A stretch of 64,000 nt of DNA from Mycolicibacterium rhodesiae NBB3 (GTDB lineage Bacteria; Actinomycetota; Actinomycetes; Mycobacteriales; Mycobacteriaceae), in the NCBI RefSeq assembly GCF_000230895.2, contig NC_016604.1, forward strand, positions 3,286,001 through 3,350,000, read 5' to 3'. The position numbers and the translations under genes are program-made. The notes beneath the pieces are model-generated. The model did no database searches. It saw nothing but the letters and a program-made list of their open reading frames with translations, and was not told the origin of the DNA. Each line of letters opens with the position of its first letter. The stretch's first letter is position 1. Of this stretch, positions 33,084 through 41,960 are shown piece after piece.

Positions 33084-34646
33084 ATGACGCCGTCAGGGTC
33101 CTCACGCGAGCGCTCGTCCGTGGATCCGCGCACGCCGGTGCTGGTCGGCGTCGGCCAGTTCACCGAGCGCATCGACGACCCCTCCTACCGGGGCATGTCG
33201 GCGGTCGATCTGGCCACCGCCGCGGTGCAGGCCGCATTGGACGACACCGGCGTGGACACCGGCGCGCTCGCCAAGGCCATCGAGGTCTTCGTCGGGCTCC
33301 GCCAGTTCGAGATCTGCACGCCGTTCGAGAAGCCGCCGCTCGGCTGCTCTGACAACTACCTGCGATCGGTGGCGCTGCGCGTCGGTGCTGACCCCGCCCG
33401 CGCGGTGCTGGAGCCCATCGGCGGCAACGGACCACAGAAGCTGGTGAACGAGTTCGCCGCAGCGATCGCCGCGGGCGACATCGAGGTGGCACTGATCCTC
33501 GGTTCCGAGAACGGTTCGACGTTGCGGACATTCGCGCGCCGCGACGACAAGCCGGATCACAGTGAGACGGTCGGCGGCCAGCTCGAAGACCGTGGGTACG
33601 GCTTCGAGCAGTACATGAGCGAATACACCGCGACCCACGGGTTGACCGGCGCACCCGTTCAGTACGGGCTGCTGGACAACGCGCGCCGTGCGCGGCTGGG
33701 CATCAGCGTCGACGACTACCGCCGGAAAATGGCGGAGCTGTTCTCGCCGTTCTCGAAAGTTGCTGCCAAGAACCCGTTTTCGTCATCGCCGGTGGAACGT
33801 ACGGTGGACGAGCTGATCACCGTCACTGACGACAACCGGATGATCTGCGATCCGTACCCGCGCCTGATGGTCGCGCGCGATCAGGTGAACCAGGGTGCCG
33901 CTGCGGTGTTGATGTCGGTCGGGGCCGCGCGCCGTCTCGGCGTGGCCGAGGACAAGTGGGTGTACATACGCGGCCACGCCGACCAGGTCGAGCAGGACCT
34001 CCTGGACCGCGTCGATGTCAGCGTCAGCTACTCGGCCAAACAGGCTGTGGCAGAAGCGCTTCGGGTGGCCGGAATCGACATCGACGACGTTGCGACCTTC
34101 GACCTCTACAGCTGCTTCCCGTTCCCCGTCTTCACGGTGCTCGACGAGTTCGGGCTCGCGCCCGACGACCCGCGTGGCTTCACGCTCACCGGCGGCCTGC
34201 CGTACTTCGGCGGCCCGGGGAACAGCTACTCCCTGCACGGTATCGCCGAAACCGTCGCTGAAATGCGCGACAGGCCAGGAGCATTCGGACTGGTCGGCGC
34301 CAACGGCGGGGTCATGAGCAAGTACTCCGTCGGGGTCTACTCGACCGAACCCGCCGACTGGGTCGCCGACCGGAGCAAGGCGCTACAGGAGGACATCGCC
34401 GCGCTGCCGACGGTGCCGGTCACCCGCAACGCGGAAGGGCGCGGGACGATCGAGACGTACTCGGTGCGCTACGACTGGCCCGTCACGACCGGTGTCATCA
34501 TCGGCCGCCTCGACGCCGACGGCAGCCGGTTCATGGCGCTGACCGAGGACACGGACCTGGTAGCGCTGATGACCGACGGCGACCCGATCGGTGCCGCGAT
34601 CTCCGTGACGTCGCACGGCAAGAAGAACACCGCCTCACCGGCTTAG
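33084..34646 (+). CDS. thiolase-like protein (SCP2-thiolase-like, TLP1 type)
   Basis: 520 residues. Thiolase fold: DPRTPVLVGVGQFTER, then the two-half core, with an extra C-terminal beta domain (RGTIETYSVRYDWPVTTGVIIGRLDADG) that is OB-like and marks thiolase-like protein type 1, known structurally from M. smegmatis. The classical nucleophilic-Cys motif of thiolases is not evident in the N-half, and around Cys344 the sequence is FDLYSCFPFPVFT. It may bind acyl-CoA without ordinary thiolysis. The KstR-like site upstream suggests a sterol side-chain or ring-degradation role. Strong AGGAGGT. I do not recall it at this place in M. tuberculosis. Confidence 0.85.
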   Translation: MTPSGSSRERSSVDPRTPVLVGVGQFTERIDDPSYRGMSAVDLATAAVQAALDDTGVDTGALAKAIEVFVGLRQFEICTPFEKPPLGCSDNYLRSVALRVGADPARAVLEPIGGNGPQKLVNEFAAAIAAGDIEVALILGSENGSTLRTFARRDDKPDHSETVGGQLEDRGYGFEQYMSEYTATHGLTGAPVQYGLLDNARRARLGISVDDYRRKMAELFSPFSKVAAKNPFSSSPVERTVDELITVTDDNRMICDPYPRLMVARDQVNQGAAAVLMSVGAARRLGVAEDKWVYIRGHADQVEQDLLDRVDVSVSYSAKQAVAEALRVAGIDIDDVATFDLYSCFPFPVFTVLDEFGLAPDDPRGFTLTGGLPYFGGPGNSYSLHGIAETVAEMRDRPGAFGLVGANGGVMSKYSVGVYSTEPADWVADRSKALQEDIAALPTVPVTRNAEGRGTIETYSVRYDWPVTTGVIIGRLDADGSRFMALTEDTDLVALMTDGDPIGAAISVTSHGKKNTASPA

Positions 34647-34656
34647 CGCTTGCCCG

Positions 34657-34677
34657 CGAACGTGGGTTACCCGCACG
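34657..34677 (+). repeat. copy of the 21-bp GTGGGTTACCCGC intergenic element
   Basis: The 21 bases, including CGTGGGTTACCCGCACG, are identical to the left arm of the inverted repeat at 41497 and complementary to its right arm. Here only one arm is present, but it is framed by CGCTTGCCCGC and GCGGGCGAGCG (one mismatch), which form an outer stem. A perfect palindrome, CTCGCGATCGCGAG, follows at 34711-34724, just before the end of the convergent oxidoreductase gene. The whole gap can act as a bidirectional terminator. Confidence 0.65.
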
Positions 34678-34731
34678 CAAAATTGCGGGCGAGCGTGTCA
34701 CAAGTCCACACTCGCGATCGCGAGAACGCGC

Positions 34732-35580
34732 CTAGACGAGCGCGGCGAGCTTTCCTGCGAGACGCTCGACGTACGCCGCCACCTCGGCCTCAGCCTTGTC
34801 AGGCAGCCCGAACAGCACTTCGGTGACCCCCAGGTCGGCCCAGCGGGCCAGCTTGTCGGGGTCGGGCTTGAAGTCGAGCGCGACGATCTGCGGCGCCCCG
34901 TCACGACCCGCCGCAGCCCAGGTGTCCTGCAGCAGCTTGACCGGGGCGTCGATGTCGAAGTCGCGCGGCGTGGTGATCCAGCCGTCGGCCGAGCGCGCGA
35001 TCCACTTGAAGTTCTTCTCGGTGCCCGCCGCGCCGACCAGGACCGGGATGTGGGCCTGCACCGGCTTCGGCCAAGCCCAGCTGGGACCGAAGTTGACGAA
35101 CTCGCCCTCATAGGACGCTTCTTCTTCCGTCCACAAGCTGCGCATGGCCTCCAGGTACTCGCGCAACATCGTGCGCCGCCGGCCCGGCGGCACGTTGTGG
35201 TCGGCCAATTCGTCGGTGTTCCAGCCGAATCCGACGCCCAGCGAGACGCGGCCACCGGACAGATGGTCGAGGGTGGCGATCGACTTGGCCAGCGTGATCG
35301 GATCATGCTCGACGGGCAGGGCCACCGCGGTCGACAGCCGTACCCGCGAGGTCACCGCGCACGCAGCACCCAGCGACACCCAGGGATCGAGGGTCCGCAT
35401 ATAACGGTCGTCCGGCAGCGTCTCGTCACCCGTGGTCGGGTGCGCGGCCTCCCGTTTGATGGGGATGTGCGTGTGCTCGGGCACGTAGAACGTCGTGAAG
35501 CCGTGGTCGTCGGCGAGCTTGGCCGCCGACGCCGGATCAATGCCCCGGTCGCTGGTGAAAAGTACGAGCCCGTAGTCCAT
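34732..35580 (-). CDS. LLM-class oxidoreductase (Rv0953c-like)
   Basis: 282 residues, same length as I recall for Rv0953c. LLM-fold segments: MDYGLVLFTSDRGIDPASAAKLA, YVPEHTHIP, TLDPWVSLGAACAVTSRVRLSTAVALP, LDHLSGGRVSLGVGFGWN and PVLVGAAGTEKNFKWIAR. Probably F420-dependent (TIGR03619-like). A perfect KstR operator lies nine bases before its ATG, so it should be induced during growth on sterols. The ATG at 35580 is chosen because the longer frame runs antisense through the next gene. Confidence 0.9.
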   Translation of the reverse strand: MDYGLVLFTSDRGIDPASAAKLADDHGFTTFYVPEHTHIPIKREAAHPTTGDETLPDDRYMRTLDPWVSLGAACAVTSRVRLSTAVALPVEHDPITLAKSIATLDHLSGGRVSLGVGFGWNTDELADHNVPPGRRRTMLREYLEAMRSLWTEEEASYEGEFVNFGPSWAWPKPVQAHIPVLVGAAGTEKNFKWIARSADGWITTPRDFDIDAPVKLLQDTWAAAGRDGAPQIVALDFKPDPDKLARWADLGVTEVLFGLPDKAEAEVAAYVERLAGKLAALV

Positions 35581-35589
35581 AGCAAGAAT

Positions 35590-35603
35590 TAGAACGTGTT
35601 CTA
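35590..35603. promoter_or_regulatory. KstR operator (perfect consensus) in a divergent promoter
   Basis: TAGAACGTGTTCTA, identical to the site at 12919, with an additional T/A pair on each side. On the minus strand it overlaps TCTAAT, a likely -10 region for the oxidoreductase gene, which starts 9 bases away. The divergent sfnG-like gene starts 97 bases downstream and may share the control. Confidence 0.85.
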
Positions 35604-35700
35604 ATCCGAAGGGCAACGCCGGGGTCCAGATGACGAACGTTTCCTTCAGCGCGATCCATACCGATGACCTCGCGGCGTCTCGGCGATGGGATGGATCAGC

Positions 35701-36831
35701 ATGACGACAGAACGCATCGCCGACCACGTCAAGTTCGCCTATTGGGTGCCCAACGTCAGCGGGGGCCTGGTCACCAGCGATATCGAACAGCGCACAGACT
35801 GGGGCTACGACTACAACGTCACGCTGGCTCAGACCGCCGAGAACAACGGCTTCGAGTACGCCTTGTCTCAGGTCCGCTATGAAGCCAGCTACGGCGCGGA
35901 GTACCAGCACGAATCGACCAGCTTCTCGCTCGCGCTGCTGCTGGCCACGCAGCGGCTCAAGGTGATCGCCGCTGTTCATCCGGGCCTGTGGCAGCCGGGC
36001 GTACTGGCGAAACTCGGTGCGACCGCCGACCAGCTGTCCAACGGGCGCTTTGCCGTGAATGTGGTCTCGGGCTGGTTCAAGGACGAGTTCACGCATCTTG
36101 GCGAGCCGTGGCTCGAGCACGACGAGCGCTACCGCCGCAGTGCGGAGTTCCTGCAGGTGCTGCGCAAGATCTGGACCGAGGACAACGTCGATTTCCGGGG
36201 TGACTTCTACCGCATCCACGACTTCACGCTGAAGCCGAAACCCGTCAACACCCCCGAGCGACCGAATCCGGAGATCTTCCAGGGCGGCAATTCGACGGCC
36301 GCGCGGCGCAACGGCGGCCGGTATGCCGACTGGTATTTCTCCAACGGCAAGGATTTCGACGGCGTCACCGAGCAGATCGTCGACGTGCGCGAGCATGCCC
36401 GCGAGGCCTCACGAGAGGTGAGGATCGGGCTGAACGGGTTCATCATCGCCCGCGACACCGAAGCCGAGGCGAGAGAGACCCTGCGCGAAATCGTGGCCAA
36501 GGCCAACCGTCCGGCTGTGGAAGGGTTTCGCGCCGCCGTACAACAAGCTGGGAACTCGACCGGCGACAAACGGGGAATGTGGGCCGACTCGTCGTTCGAG
36601 GATCTGGTCCAGTACAACGACGGGTTCCGCACTCAGCTGATCGGCACACCCGAACAGATCGCGGAACGCATTGCGGCGTATCGGAAACGGGGCGTCGACC
36701 TGATCCTCGGTGGCTTCCTGCACTTCCAGGAGGAGATCGAGTACTTCGGTTCGCGCGTGCTGCCGCTGGTTCGCGAAATAGAGGAAGCCGAGCTGGATTC
36801 GACAGCGGAACCCTTGCTCGCATCGCTGTGA
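35701..36831 (+). CDS. sfnG: FMNH2-dependent dimethyl sulfone monooxygenase SfnG
   Basis: 376 residues. The sequence is very close to Pseudomonas-type SfnG as I know it: KFAYWVPNVSGGLV, QRTDWGYDYN, AENNGFEYALSQVRY, GAEYQHESTSFSLALL, FAVNVVSGWFKDEF, PWLEHDERYRRSAEFLQVL, EDLVQYNDGFRTQLIGTP and GFLHFQEEIEYFGSRVLPLVREIE. SfnG oxidises dimethyl sulfone to methanesulfinate with FMNH2 and O2, giving access to sulfur when sulfate is short; an NADH:FMN reductase partner is needed and is not in the window. ATG at 35701; an upstream in-frame ATG at 35686 is possible. Confidence 0.88.
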   Translation: MTTERIADHVKFAYWVPNVSGGLVTSDIEQRTDWGYDYNVTLAQTAENNGFEYALSQVRYEASYGAEYQHESTSFSLALLLATQRLKVIAAVHPGLWQPGVLAKLGATADQLSNGRFAVNVVSGWFKDEFTHLGEPWLEHDERYRRSAEFLQVLRKIWTEDNVDFRGDFYRIHDFTLKPKPVNTPERPNPEIFQGGNSTAARRNGGRYADWYFSNGKDFDGVTEQIVDVREHAREASREVRIGLNGFIIARDTEAEARETLREIVAKANRPAVEGFRAAVQQAGNSTGDKRGMWADSSFEDLVQYNDGFRTQLIGTPEQIAERIAAYRKRGVDLILGGFLHFQEEIEYFGSRVLPLVREIEEAELDSTAEPLLASL

Positions 36832-36880
36832 CCGCGGGTGCGCTAGCGTGGGTTCGAAGCCGTCCAGCACAGGAGAGGTC

Positions 36881-37720
36881 ATGTCGTACCCCCAAGGTCC
36901 GCCCGGGAACCCCGGATACCCGCCCGCGCAGCAGCCGACGACTCAGTTCGCCGCGCAGACCCAGCAGTTCGGAAGGTCGCCCGAGACGGGCGCTGTCGCC
37001 CCTGCAGGTCCGAGCCCACTGCCGATGTATCTGGCCATCGCGGTCGCGGTTCTCGGGTTGGGTGTGTACCTGTCGAGCTTCGGACCGCTGTTCACGTCCG
37101 GTGCGGACTTCTTCACGCCCACTCTGCTGGACCTCGGGGTGGTCGCGTCGATCGCCGCCGCGCTGATCGCGGGCGTCTCGCTGCTGCCGAAGCAGAAGGC
37201 CCTGCCCGCGGTGATCGCGGTGCTCTCGGTTCTGGCGTTCCTGCTGGTGATCGCCATCGTGTTGACGGCGCCTGAAGGGGTGACGATCGACTGGGGCCTC
37301 TACCTGATCATCGCGTTCAGCATGTTCCAGGCGATCGTCGCGGTCGCGGTGCTGCTCTTCGATGCGGGCATCATCACCCCGCCTGCGCCTCGCCAGCGCC
37401 GGTACGACCAGCAGTACGGCCAGTACGGCGGCCCGGGCGGGCAATACTACGGTCAGCCGCAGGGACAACCGCAGCACGGCGGCCCGCCGCAGCAGGGACT
37501 CTCGCAGCGGCCCGGCTACCCGCCGCAGTACGGCGGATACTCCGGTGGCGGCCCGTCGACCGGCGGATTCTCCGGTGGTCAGCAGAGCGGACCACCGACC
37601 CCTCCGACCGGCTTCCCGGCCTACGGCCAGCCGCCGTCGAGCTCAACGCCGACCGCTCAGGCGCAGATGCCGCAGCAATCGGCGGCGTCTTCCCCGCAGT
37701 CGACGCCTCCTCCGTCGTAG
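36881..37720 (+). CDS. DUF5336 / 34-kDa antigen-like membrane protein (Rv0954-like)
   Basis: 279 residues. A Pro/Gln/Gly-rich N-terminus (MSYPQGPPGNPGYPP), four membrane spans (LPMYLAIAVAVLGLGVYLSSF, LLDLGVVASIAAALIAGVSLL, LPAVIAVLSVLAFLLVIAIVL, LYLIIAFSMFQAIVAVAVLLFDAG), and a long disordered tail rich in Gly, Gln, Tyr and Pro (RRYDQQYGQYGGPGGQYYG and onwards). It matches M. tuberculosis Rv0954, which I recall as a divisome-associated membrane protein and antigen. AGGAGAGG lies eight bases before the ATG. The tail is the kind of low-complexity segment that supports assembly with septal proteins. Confidence 0.88.
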   Translation: MSYPQGPPGNPGYPPAQQPTTQFAAQTQQFGRSPETGAVAPAGPSPLPMYLAIAVAVLGLGVYLSSFGPLFTSGADFFTPTLLDLGVVASIAAALIAGVSLLPKQKALPAVIAVLSVLAFLLVIAIVLTAPEGVTIDWGLYLIIAFSMFQAIVAVAVLLFDAGIITPPAPRQRRYDQQYGQYGGPGGQYYGQPQGQPQHGGPPQQGLSQRPGYPPQYGGYSGGGPSTGGFSGGQQSGPPTPPTGFPAYGQPPSSSTPTAQAQMPQQSAASSPQSTPPPS

Positions 37721-37779
37721 TCTGAGCCGCGCGTGCGTCAACGTCGCGCGCGTGTGAGCCCGGGCGAGGAGCGGCCTTA

Positions 37780-39279
37780 GTGGAAAACCGGCCAGTCGGC
37801 ACACGCCAGGCGCGTGAGCTGCTTCGGGTCGCGTTCGGGCCGTCCATCGTGGCGCTGGGCGTCATCGCGGCAGTGGTGCTGCTGCAGCTGGTGATCGCCA
37901 ACAGCGACATGACCGGTGCGCTCGGCGCGATCGCGAGTATGTGGTTGGGCGTGCACCTGGTGCCGATCTCGATCGGCGGCAGCGAGCTCGGCGTGATGCC
38001 GCTGCTGCCCATGCTCGCGATGGTGTGGGGCACCGCACGGTCGACCGCGGGAGCCACATCGCCGCAGGGTTCCTGGTTCGTGACGCGCTGGGTCGTCGCC
38101 TCCGCCATCGGTGGCCCACTGCTGATCGCCGCGATCTCGCTGGCAGTCGTGCACGACGCCGCATCGGTGCTCACTCAACTCCAGACGCCGGATGCCCTGC
38201 GTGCATTCGGCAGCGTGCTGGCGGTCCACGCGGTGGGCGCGGCGATAGGCGTCGGCTCGCGCATCGGTCGGCGGGTCCTCACCGACTCACCTCTGCCCGG
38301 GTGGCTGCCCGACGCGTTCCGCGCGGCCAGCGCCGGAGTGCTGGCGCTGCTCGGGCTGTCCGGCGTGGTGATGGTCGGCTCGATGATCGTGCACTGGGCG
38401 ACGATGCACGATCTCTATGGGATCACCGACTCGTTGTTCGGGCAGTTCAGCCTGACTCTGTTGGCCGTCCTGTACATACCGAATGTCTTGGTCGGCACCG
38501 CCGCGATCGCCGTCGGGTCCAGTGCCCACATCGGGCTGGCGACGTTCAGTTCGTTCACCGTGCTGGGCGGCGACATTCCGGCACTGCCGGTGCTTGCGGC
38601 CGTGCCCTCTCCACCGCTCGGCCCGGTATGGGTGGCGCTGCTGATCGTCGGCGCTGCGTCCGGCGTCGCGCTGGGCCAGCAGGCGGCACGACGACCGCTG
38701 CCCTTGTTGCCCGCGATCGCAAAGCTCGTTGTCGCGGCCGCGCTCGCAGCGCTGACCATGGCCGTGCTGGGATACGCGGGCGGGGGGCGACTGGGCAACT
38801 TCGGGGATGTCGGGGTCGACCAGACCACGTTCGGACCGGCGGCCTTCCTGTGGTTCGCCGGCATCGGGGCGCTGACCGTGGCGATGTCGGGCGGGATCAC
38901 CCGGCGGGTCAAGGTCCCCACACCGGTTTCTGAGCCCGAGGCCGAGGAAGAGCCGGACGAGGGGGAGGCGGAACCCGAGCCGGAACTGGAGGCCGACCCG
39001 GACTTCGAGCCTGCATTCGACACAGCACCGGAGCAGGAATCGGATTTTGAGCCCGCGTTCGAGACCAATCCGGAGCAGCAGGCGGATTTCGAGCCTGCGT
39101 TCGAGCCGGCACCACAGGAAGAGCCGGAAACGCAGGCGCCCGTCGAGGACCCTGACACCCAACCGCCCGGCGCGCGTGAGTCGCTGGGCGTCCTCGATGA
39201 CCCCGAGGAACACTTCTTCACCGACGACAGCGCCACGCCGGGCACGAGCCCCGACCGGGCGCGCGAATCCGACGATTAG
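37780..39279 (+). CDS. DUF6350 polytopic membrane protein with acidic repeat tail (Rv0955-like)
   Basis: 499 residues. Roughly ten hydrophobic spans fill residues 1-380. The C-terminal 120 residues are very acidic and carry three tandem DFEPAF-centred units (for example [14 protein letters not shown], a 14-residue period), then [14 protein letters not shown]. Position after the Rv0954-like gene and before purN is that of M. tuberculosis Rv0955. GTG start. Function unknown. The acidic tail is presumably cytoplasmic and could bind basic partners. Confidence 0.87.
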   Translation: MENRPVGTRQARELLRVAFGPSIVALGVIAAVVLLQLVIANSDMTGALGAIASMWLGVHLVPISIGGSELGVMPLLPMLAMVWGTARSTAGATSPQGSWFVTRWVVASAIGGPLLIAAISLAVVHDAASVLTQLQTPDALRAFGSVLAVHAVGAAIGVGSRIGRRVLTDSPLPGWLPDAFRAASAGVLALLGLSGVVMVGSMIVHWATMHDLYGITDSLFGQFSLTLLAVLYIPNVLVGTAAIAVGSSAHIGLATFSSFTVLGGDIPALPVLAAVPSPPLGPVWVALLIVGAASGVALGQQAARRPLPLLPAIAKLVVAAALAALTMAVLGYAGGGRLGNFGDVGVDQTTFGPAAFLWFAGIGALTVAMSGGITRRVKVPTPVSEPEAEEEPDEGEAEPEPELEADPDFEPAFDTAPEQESDFEPAFETNPEQQADFEPAFEPAPQEEPETQAPVEDPDTQPPGARESLGVLDDPEEHFFTDDSATPGTSPDRARESDD

Positions 39280-39289
39280 GCTGCCAGGC

Positions 39290-39922
39290 GTGCAGCAACC
39301 GCTTCGTGTGCCCCCGAAGGTGCCTGCACGGGTCGTGGTGCTGGCATCTGGCACCGGTTCGCTCTTGCGGTCCCTCCTCGACGCCACGAGCGGGGACTAC
39401 TACCCGGCCCGGATCGTTGCGGTCGGCGTGGACCGCGACTGTCCAGCCGTCGACATCGCCGCATCGGCCTCGGTGCCGAGCTATGCCGTTCGGTTACGCG
39501 ACCATCCCGACCGCGAGGCATGGGACGCCGCGATCGCGGAGGCCACCGCCGAGCAGAAGCCCGATCTGATCGTGGCTGCCGGCTTCATGAAAATACTTGG
39601 TCCACACTTTCTTTCGCACTTCATGGGGCGCATCATCAACACCCACCCGGCGTTGCTGCCCGCATTCCCCGGGGCTCACGCGGTACCCGATGCGCTCGAC
39701 TACGGCGTGAAGGTGACGGGCTGCAGCGTGCACCTGGTCGACGCCGGAACCGACACCGGGCCGCTGCTGGCCCAGGAAGCGGTGCCGGTACTCGACGATG
39801 ACGACGAATCCACCCTGCACGAGCGGATCAAGGTCGTCGAACGACGACTGCTGGTGGATGTGCTGGCCGCGGTGGCTACCCGCGGCGTGACCTGGACCGG
39901 ACGAAAGGCGATCTTGGGATGA
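39290..39922 (+). CDS. purN: phosphoribosylglycinamide formyltransferase
   Basis: 210 residues. [18 protein letters not shown] is the phosphate/GAR-binding N-terminus, [35 protein letters not shown] the active-site block with Asn, His and the following [24 protein letters not shown] with the catalytic Asp. It formylates GAR with 10-formyl-THF in purine synthesis. GTG start at 39290, 10 bases after the upstream gene. Its TGA overlaps the purH ATG (ATGA at 39919). Confidence 0.95.
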   Translation: MQQPLRVPPKVPARVVVLASGTGSLLRSLLDATSGDYYPARIVAVGVDRDCPAVDIAASASVPSYAVRLRDHPDREAWDAAIAEATAEQKPDLIVAAGFMKILGPHFLSHFMGRIINTHPALLPAFPGAHAVPDALDYGVKVTGCSVHLVDAGTDTGPLLAQEAVPVLDDDDESTLHERIKVVERRLLVDVLAAVATRGVTWTGRKAILG

Positions 39923-41487
39923 CTGACCGCAGGGCTATTCGGCGAGCGTTGATCAGCGTGTACGACAAGACCGGTCTCGCCGACCTCGCGCGTGGCCTGC
40001 ACGAGGCGGGCGTCAGCATCGTCTCCACCGGCTCGACCGCCAAAACCATTGCGGACGCTGGTGTTCCGGTGACCGCCGTCGAAGAGGTCACCGGGTTCCC
40101 CGAGGTGCTCGACGGCAGAGTCAAGACGCTGCACCCACATGTGCACGCCGGGCTGCTCGCCGATCAGCGCAAGCCAGAACATGTTTCGGCGTTGGCGGAA
40201 CTGGGCGTGGCGCCGTTCGAACTGGTCGTCGTCAACCTCTACCCGTTCACCCAGACCGTCGACTCCGGTGCGGGTGAAGACGAATGCGTCGAGCAGATCG
40301 ACATCGGCGGACCGTCGATGGTGCGCGCCGCCGCCAAGAACCATCCCAGCGTCGCGGTGGTCGTCGACCCGCTGGGCTACGACGGTGTGCTCGCTGCAGT
40401 GCGGTCGGGCGGGTTCACGCTCGAGGAGCGGAAGAAGCTGGCCTCCTTGGCCTTCCGGCACACGGCTGAGTACGACGTCGCGGTTGCAGCGTGGATGTCG
40501 TCGGTGCTGGCCTCTGAAGGCGATGCCGCGCCACCGTCGCTGCCGCTGTGGACCGGCGCGACGTATCGGCGCGAAGCCGTACTGCGGTACGGCGAGAACC
40601 CGCACCAGCAGGCGGCGCTGTACCGCTACGACTCCGGGTGGCCGGGCCTTGCCCAGGCGCAGCAGCTGCACGGAAAAGAGATGTCCTACAACAACTACAC
40701 CGATGCCGACGCAGCGTGGCGTGCGGCGTTCGACCACGAAGAGATCTGCGTGGCGATCATCAAGCACGCCAATCCGTGTGGGATCGCCATCTCGTCGGTG
40801 TCGGTGGCCGACGCACACCGCAAGGCGCACGAATGCGATCCGCTGTCCGCGTTCGGCGGGGTGATCGCGGCCAACACCGAGGTGACCGTCGAGATGGCCG
40901 AGACGGTCGCCGACATCTTCACCGAGGTGATCATCGCGCCCGCGTACGAGCCGGGTGCGGTGGAGGTGCTCGCGCGCAAGAAGAACATCCGGGTGCTGCT
41001 GGCGTCCGAATCGCAGACCGGCGGCACCGAGTTTCGTCAGATCAGCGGGGGACTGCTGATCCAGCAGCGCGACGAATTCACCGCGCCCGGCGACGACTCC
41101 GCCAACTGGACACTGGCGACCGGCTCACCGGCGGACCCGGCGACCCTGGCCGACCTCAAGTTCGCCTGGCTGGCATGCCGCGCCGTGAAGTCCAACGCGA
41201 TCGTCGTCGCCGCCGACGGCGCCACCGTCGGCGTCGGCATGGGTCAGGTGAACCGGGTCGACGCGGCCAAGCTCGCCGTGCAGCGCGCAGGGGATCGCGT
41301 GCAGGGGGCGGTCGCCGCATCCGATGCGTTCTTCCCGTTCCCCGACGGCCTGCAGGTGCTGACCGACGCCGGCGTGAAGGCGATCGTGCATCCAGGCGGT
41401 TCGGTGCGTGACGAAGAGGTCACCGCGGCCGCCGCCGAGGCGGGGATCACCCTCTACCTGACGGGCGCCCGCCACTTCGCGCACTGA
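39919..41487 (+). CDS. purH: bifunctional AICAR transformylase / IMP cyclohydrolase
   Basis: 522 residues. The N-terminal MGS-like IMP cyclohydrolase ([59 protein letters not shown]) and the C-terminal AICARFT domain ([60 protein letters not shown]) are complete. It performs the last two steps to IMP. Translationally coupled to purN by a 4-base overlap. Confidence 0.97.
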   Translation: MTDRRAIRRALISVYDKTGLADLARGLHEAGVSIVSTGSTAKTIADAGVPVTAVEEVTGFPEVLDGRVKTLHPHVHAGLLADQRKPEHVSALAELGVAPFELVVVNLYPFTQTVDSGAGEDECVEQIDIGGPSMVRAAAKNHPSVAVVVDPLGYDGVLAAVRSGGFTLEERKKLASLAFRHTAEYDVAVAAWMSSVLASEGDAAPPSLPLWTGATYRREAVLRYGENPHQQAALYRYDSGWPGLAQAQQLHGKEMSYNNYTDADAAWRAAFDHEEICVAIIKHANPCGIAISSVSVADAHRKAHECDPLSAFGGVIAANTEVTVEMAETVADIFTEVIIAPAYEPGAVEVLARKKNIRVLLASESQTGGTEFRQISGGLLIQQRDEFTAPGDDSANWTLATGSPADPATLADLKFAWLACRAVKSNAIVVAADGATVGVGMGQVNRVDAAKLAVQRAGDRVQGAVAASDAFFPFPDGLQVLTDAGVKAIVHPGGSVRDEEVTAAAAEAGITLYLTGARHFAH

Positions 41488-41496
41488 CACCACCGC

Positions 41497-41554
41497 CGAA
41501 CGTGGGTTACCCGCACGCCTCTGGGGGTGAAGACGTGCGGGTAACCCACGTTCG
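41497..41554. repeat. perfect 21-bp inverted repeat, bidirectional terminator-like
   Basis: Arms at 41497-41517 and 41534-41554 (core CGTGGGTTACCCGCACG and its complement) pair perfectly over 21 bp around a 16-base loop. It fills the gap between the convergent ends of purH and the Rho-N-like gene. The left arm is identical to 34657-34677, so this is a repeated element within the window. Confidence 0.8.
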
Positions 41555-41556
41555 CG

Positions 41557-41814
41557 CTACGAGTTGCGGATCTTGTCGATCAGCTTCGACTTGGTCAGCG
41601 ATGAGTAACCGGACAGACCGATTTCCTTGGCGCGCTTCTTGAGCTCGTCAACCGTCCAGTCGTCATATGACCCGGACTTTCCGCCCTTGCGGCCGACGGC
41701 CGATGTGCCGCGTGCAGCGGCGGCGTTGGCGATCCGGGCGGACTTCTGCTTGGAATTGCCTTGCTCGCGCAGATCCTCGTAGAGCTTTTCGTTCTTGATC
41801 GACGGGTTGGGCAT
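41557..41814 (-). CDS. small basic protein with SAP/Rho-N-like C-terminus
   Basis: 85 residues from the ATG at 41814 with GAGGAG nine bases upstream. The first half is Lys/Ala-rich with a plasmid-stabilisation-like NPSIKNEKLYEDLREQGNSK, SARIANAAAARG and SKQKSARI pattern. The second half, YDDWTVDELKKRAKEIGLSGYSSLTKSKLIDKIRNS, is a Rho-termination-factor N/SAP-like helix-loop-helix used for nucleic-acid binding. Net charge is strongly positive. It is probably a DNA- or RNA-associated stress protein; the precise role is unknown. Confidence 0.8.
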   Translation of the reverse strand: MPNPSIKNEKLYEDLREQGNSKQKSARIANAAAARGTSAVGRKGGKSGSYDDWTVDELKKRAKEIGLSGYSSLTKSKLIDKIRNS

Positions 41815-41948
41815 TCTGTGACTCCTCGATGTGACTACCGACGCAGAATGCCCGCTGCCGCCGGTTTTATGCGTCGATCGAGCGTGCGCAAAATGTGACG
41901 GATCAACGGCGTGTCGACCGGGGACACGCACGTTCACGCGACACGTCG

Positions 41949-41954
41949 TAGCGT
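41949..41954 (+). promoter_or_regulatory. leaderless -10 element of the MoxR-type ATPase gene
   Basis: TAGCGT (TANNNT) ends six bases before the GTG at 41961, the spacing seen at several other starts in this window. It favours the second of two adjacent GTG codons (41958, 41961) as the start of a leaderless mRNA. Confidence 0.55.
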
Positions 41955-41960
41955 GGAGTG

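Noticed and set aside
33025..35603. Horizontal-transfer island around the thiolase-like and sfnG genes
   Set aside because: Codon use and GC bias are the same as in neighbours and no integrase, tRNA or repeat boundary is seen; gene gain by ordinary rearrangement cannot be told from ancestral presence.
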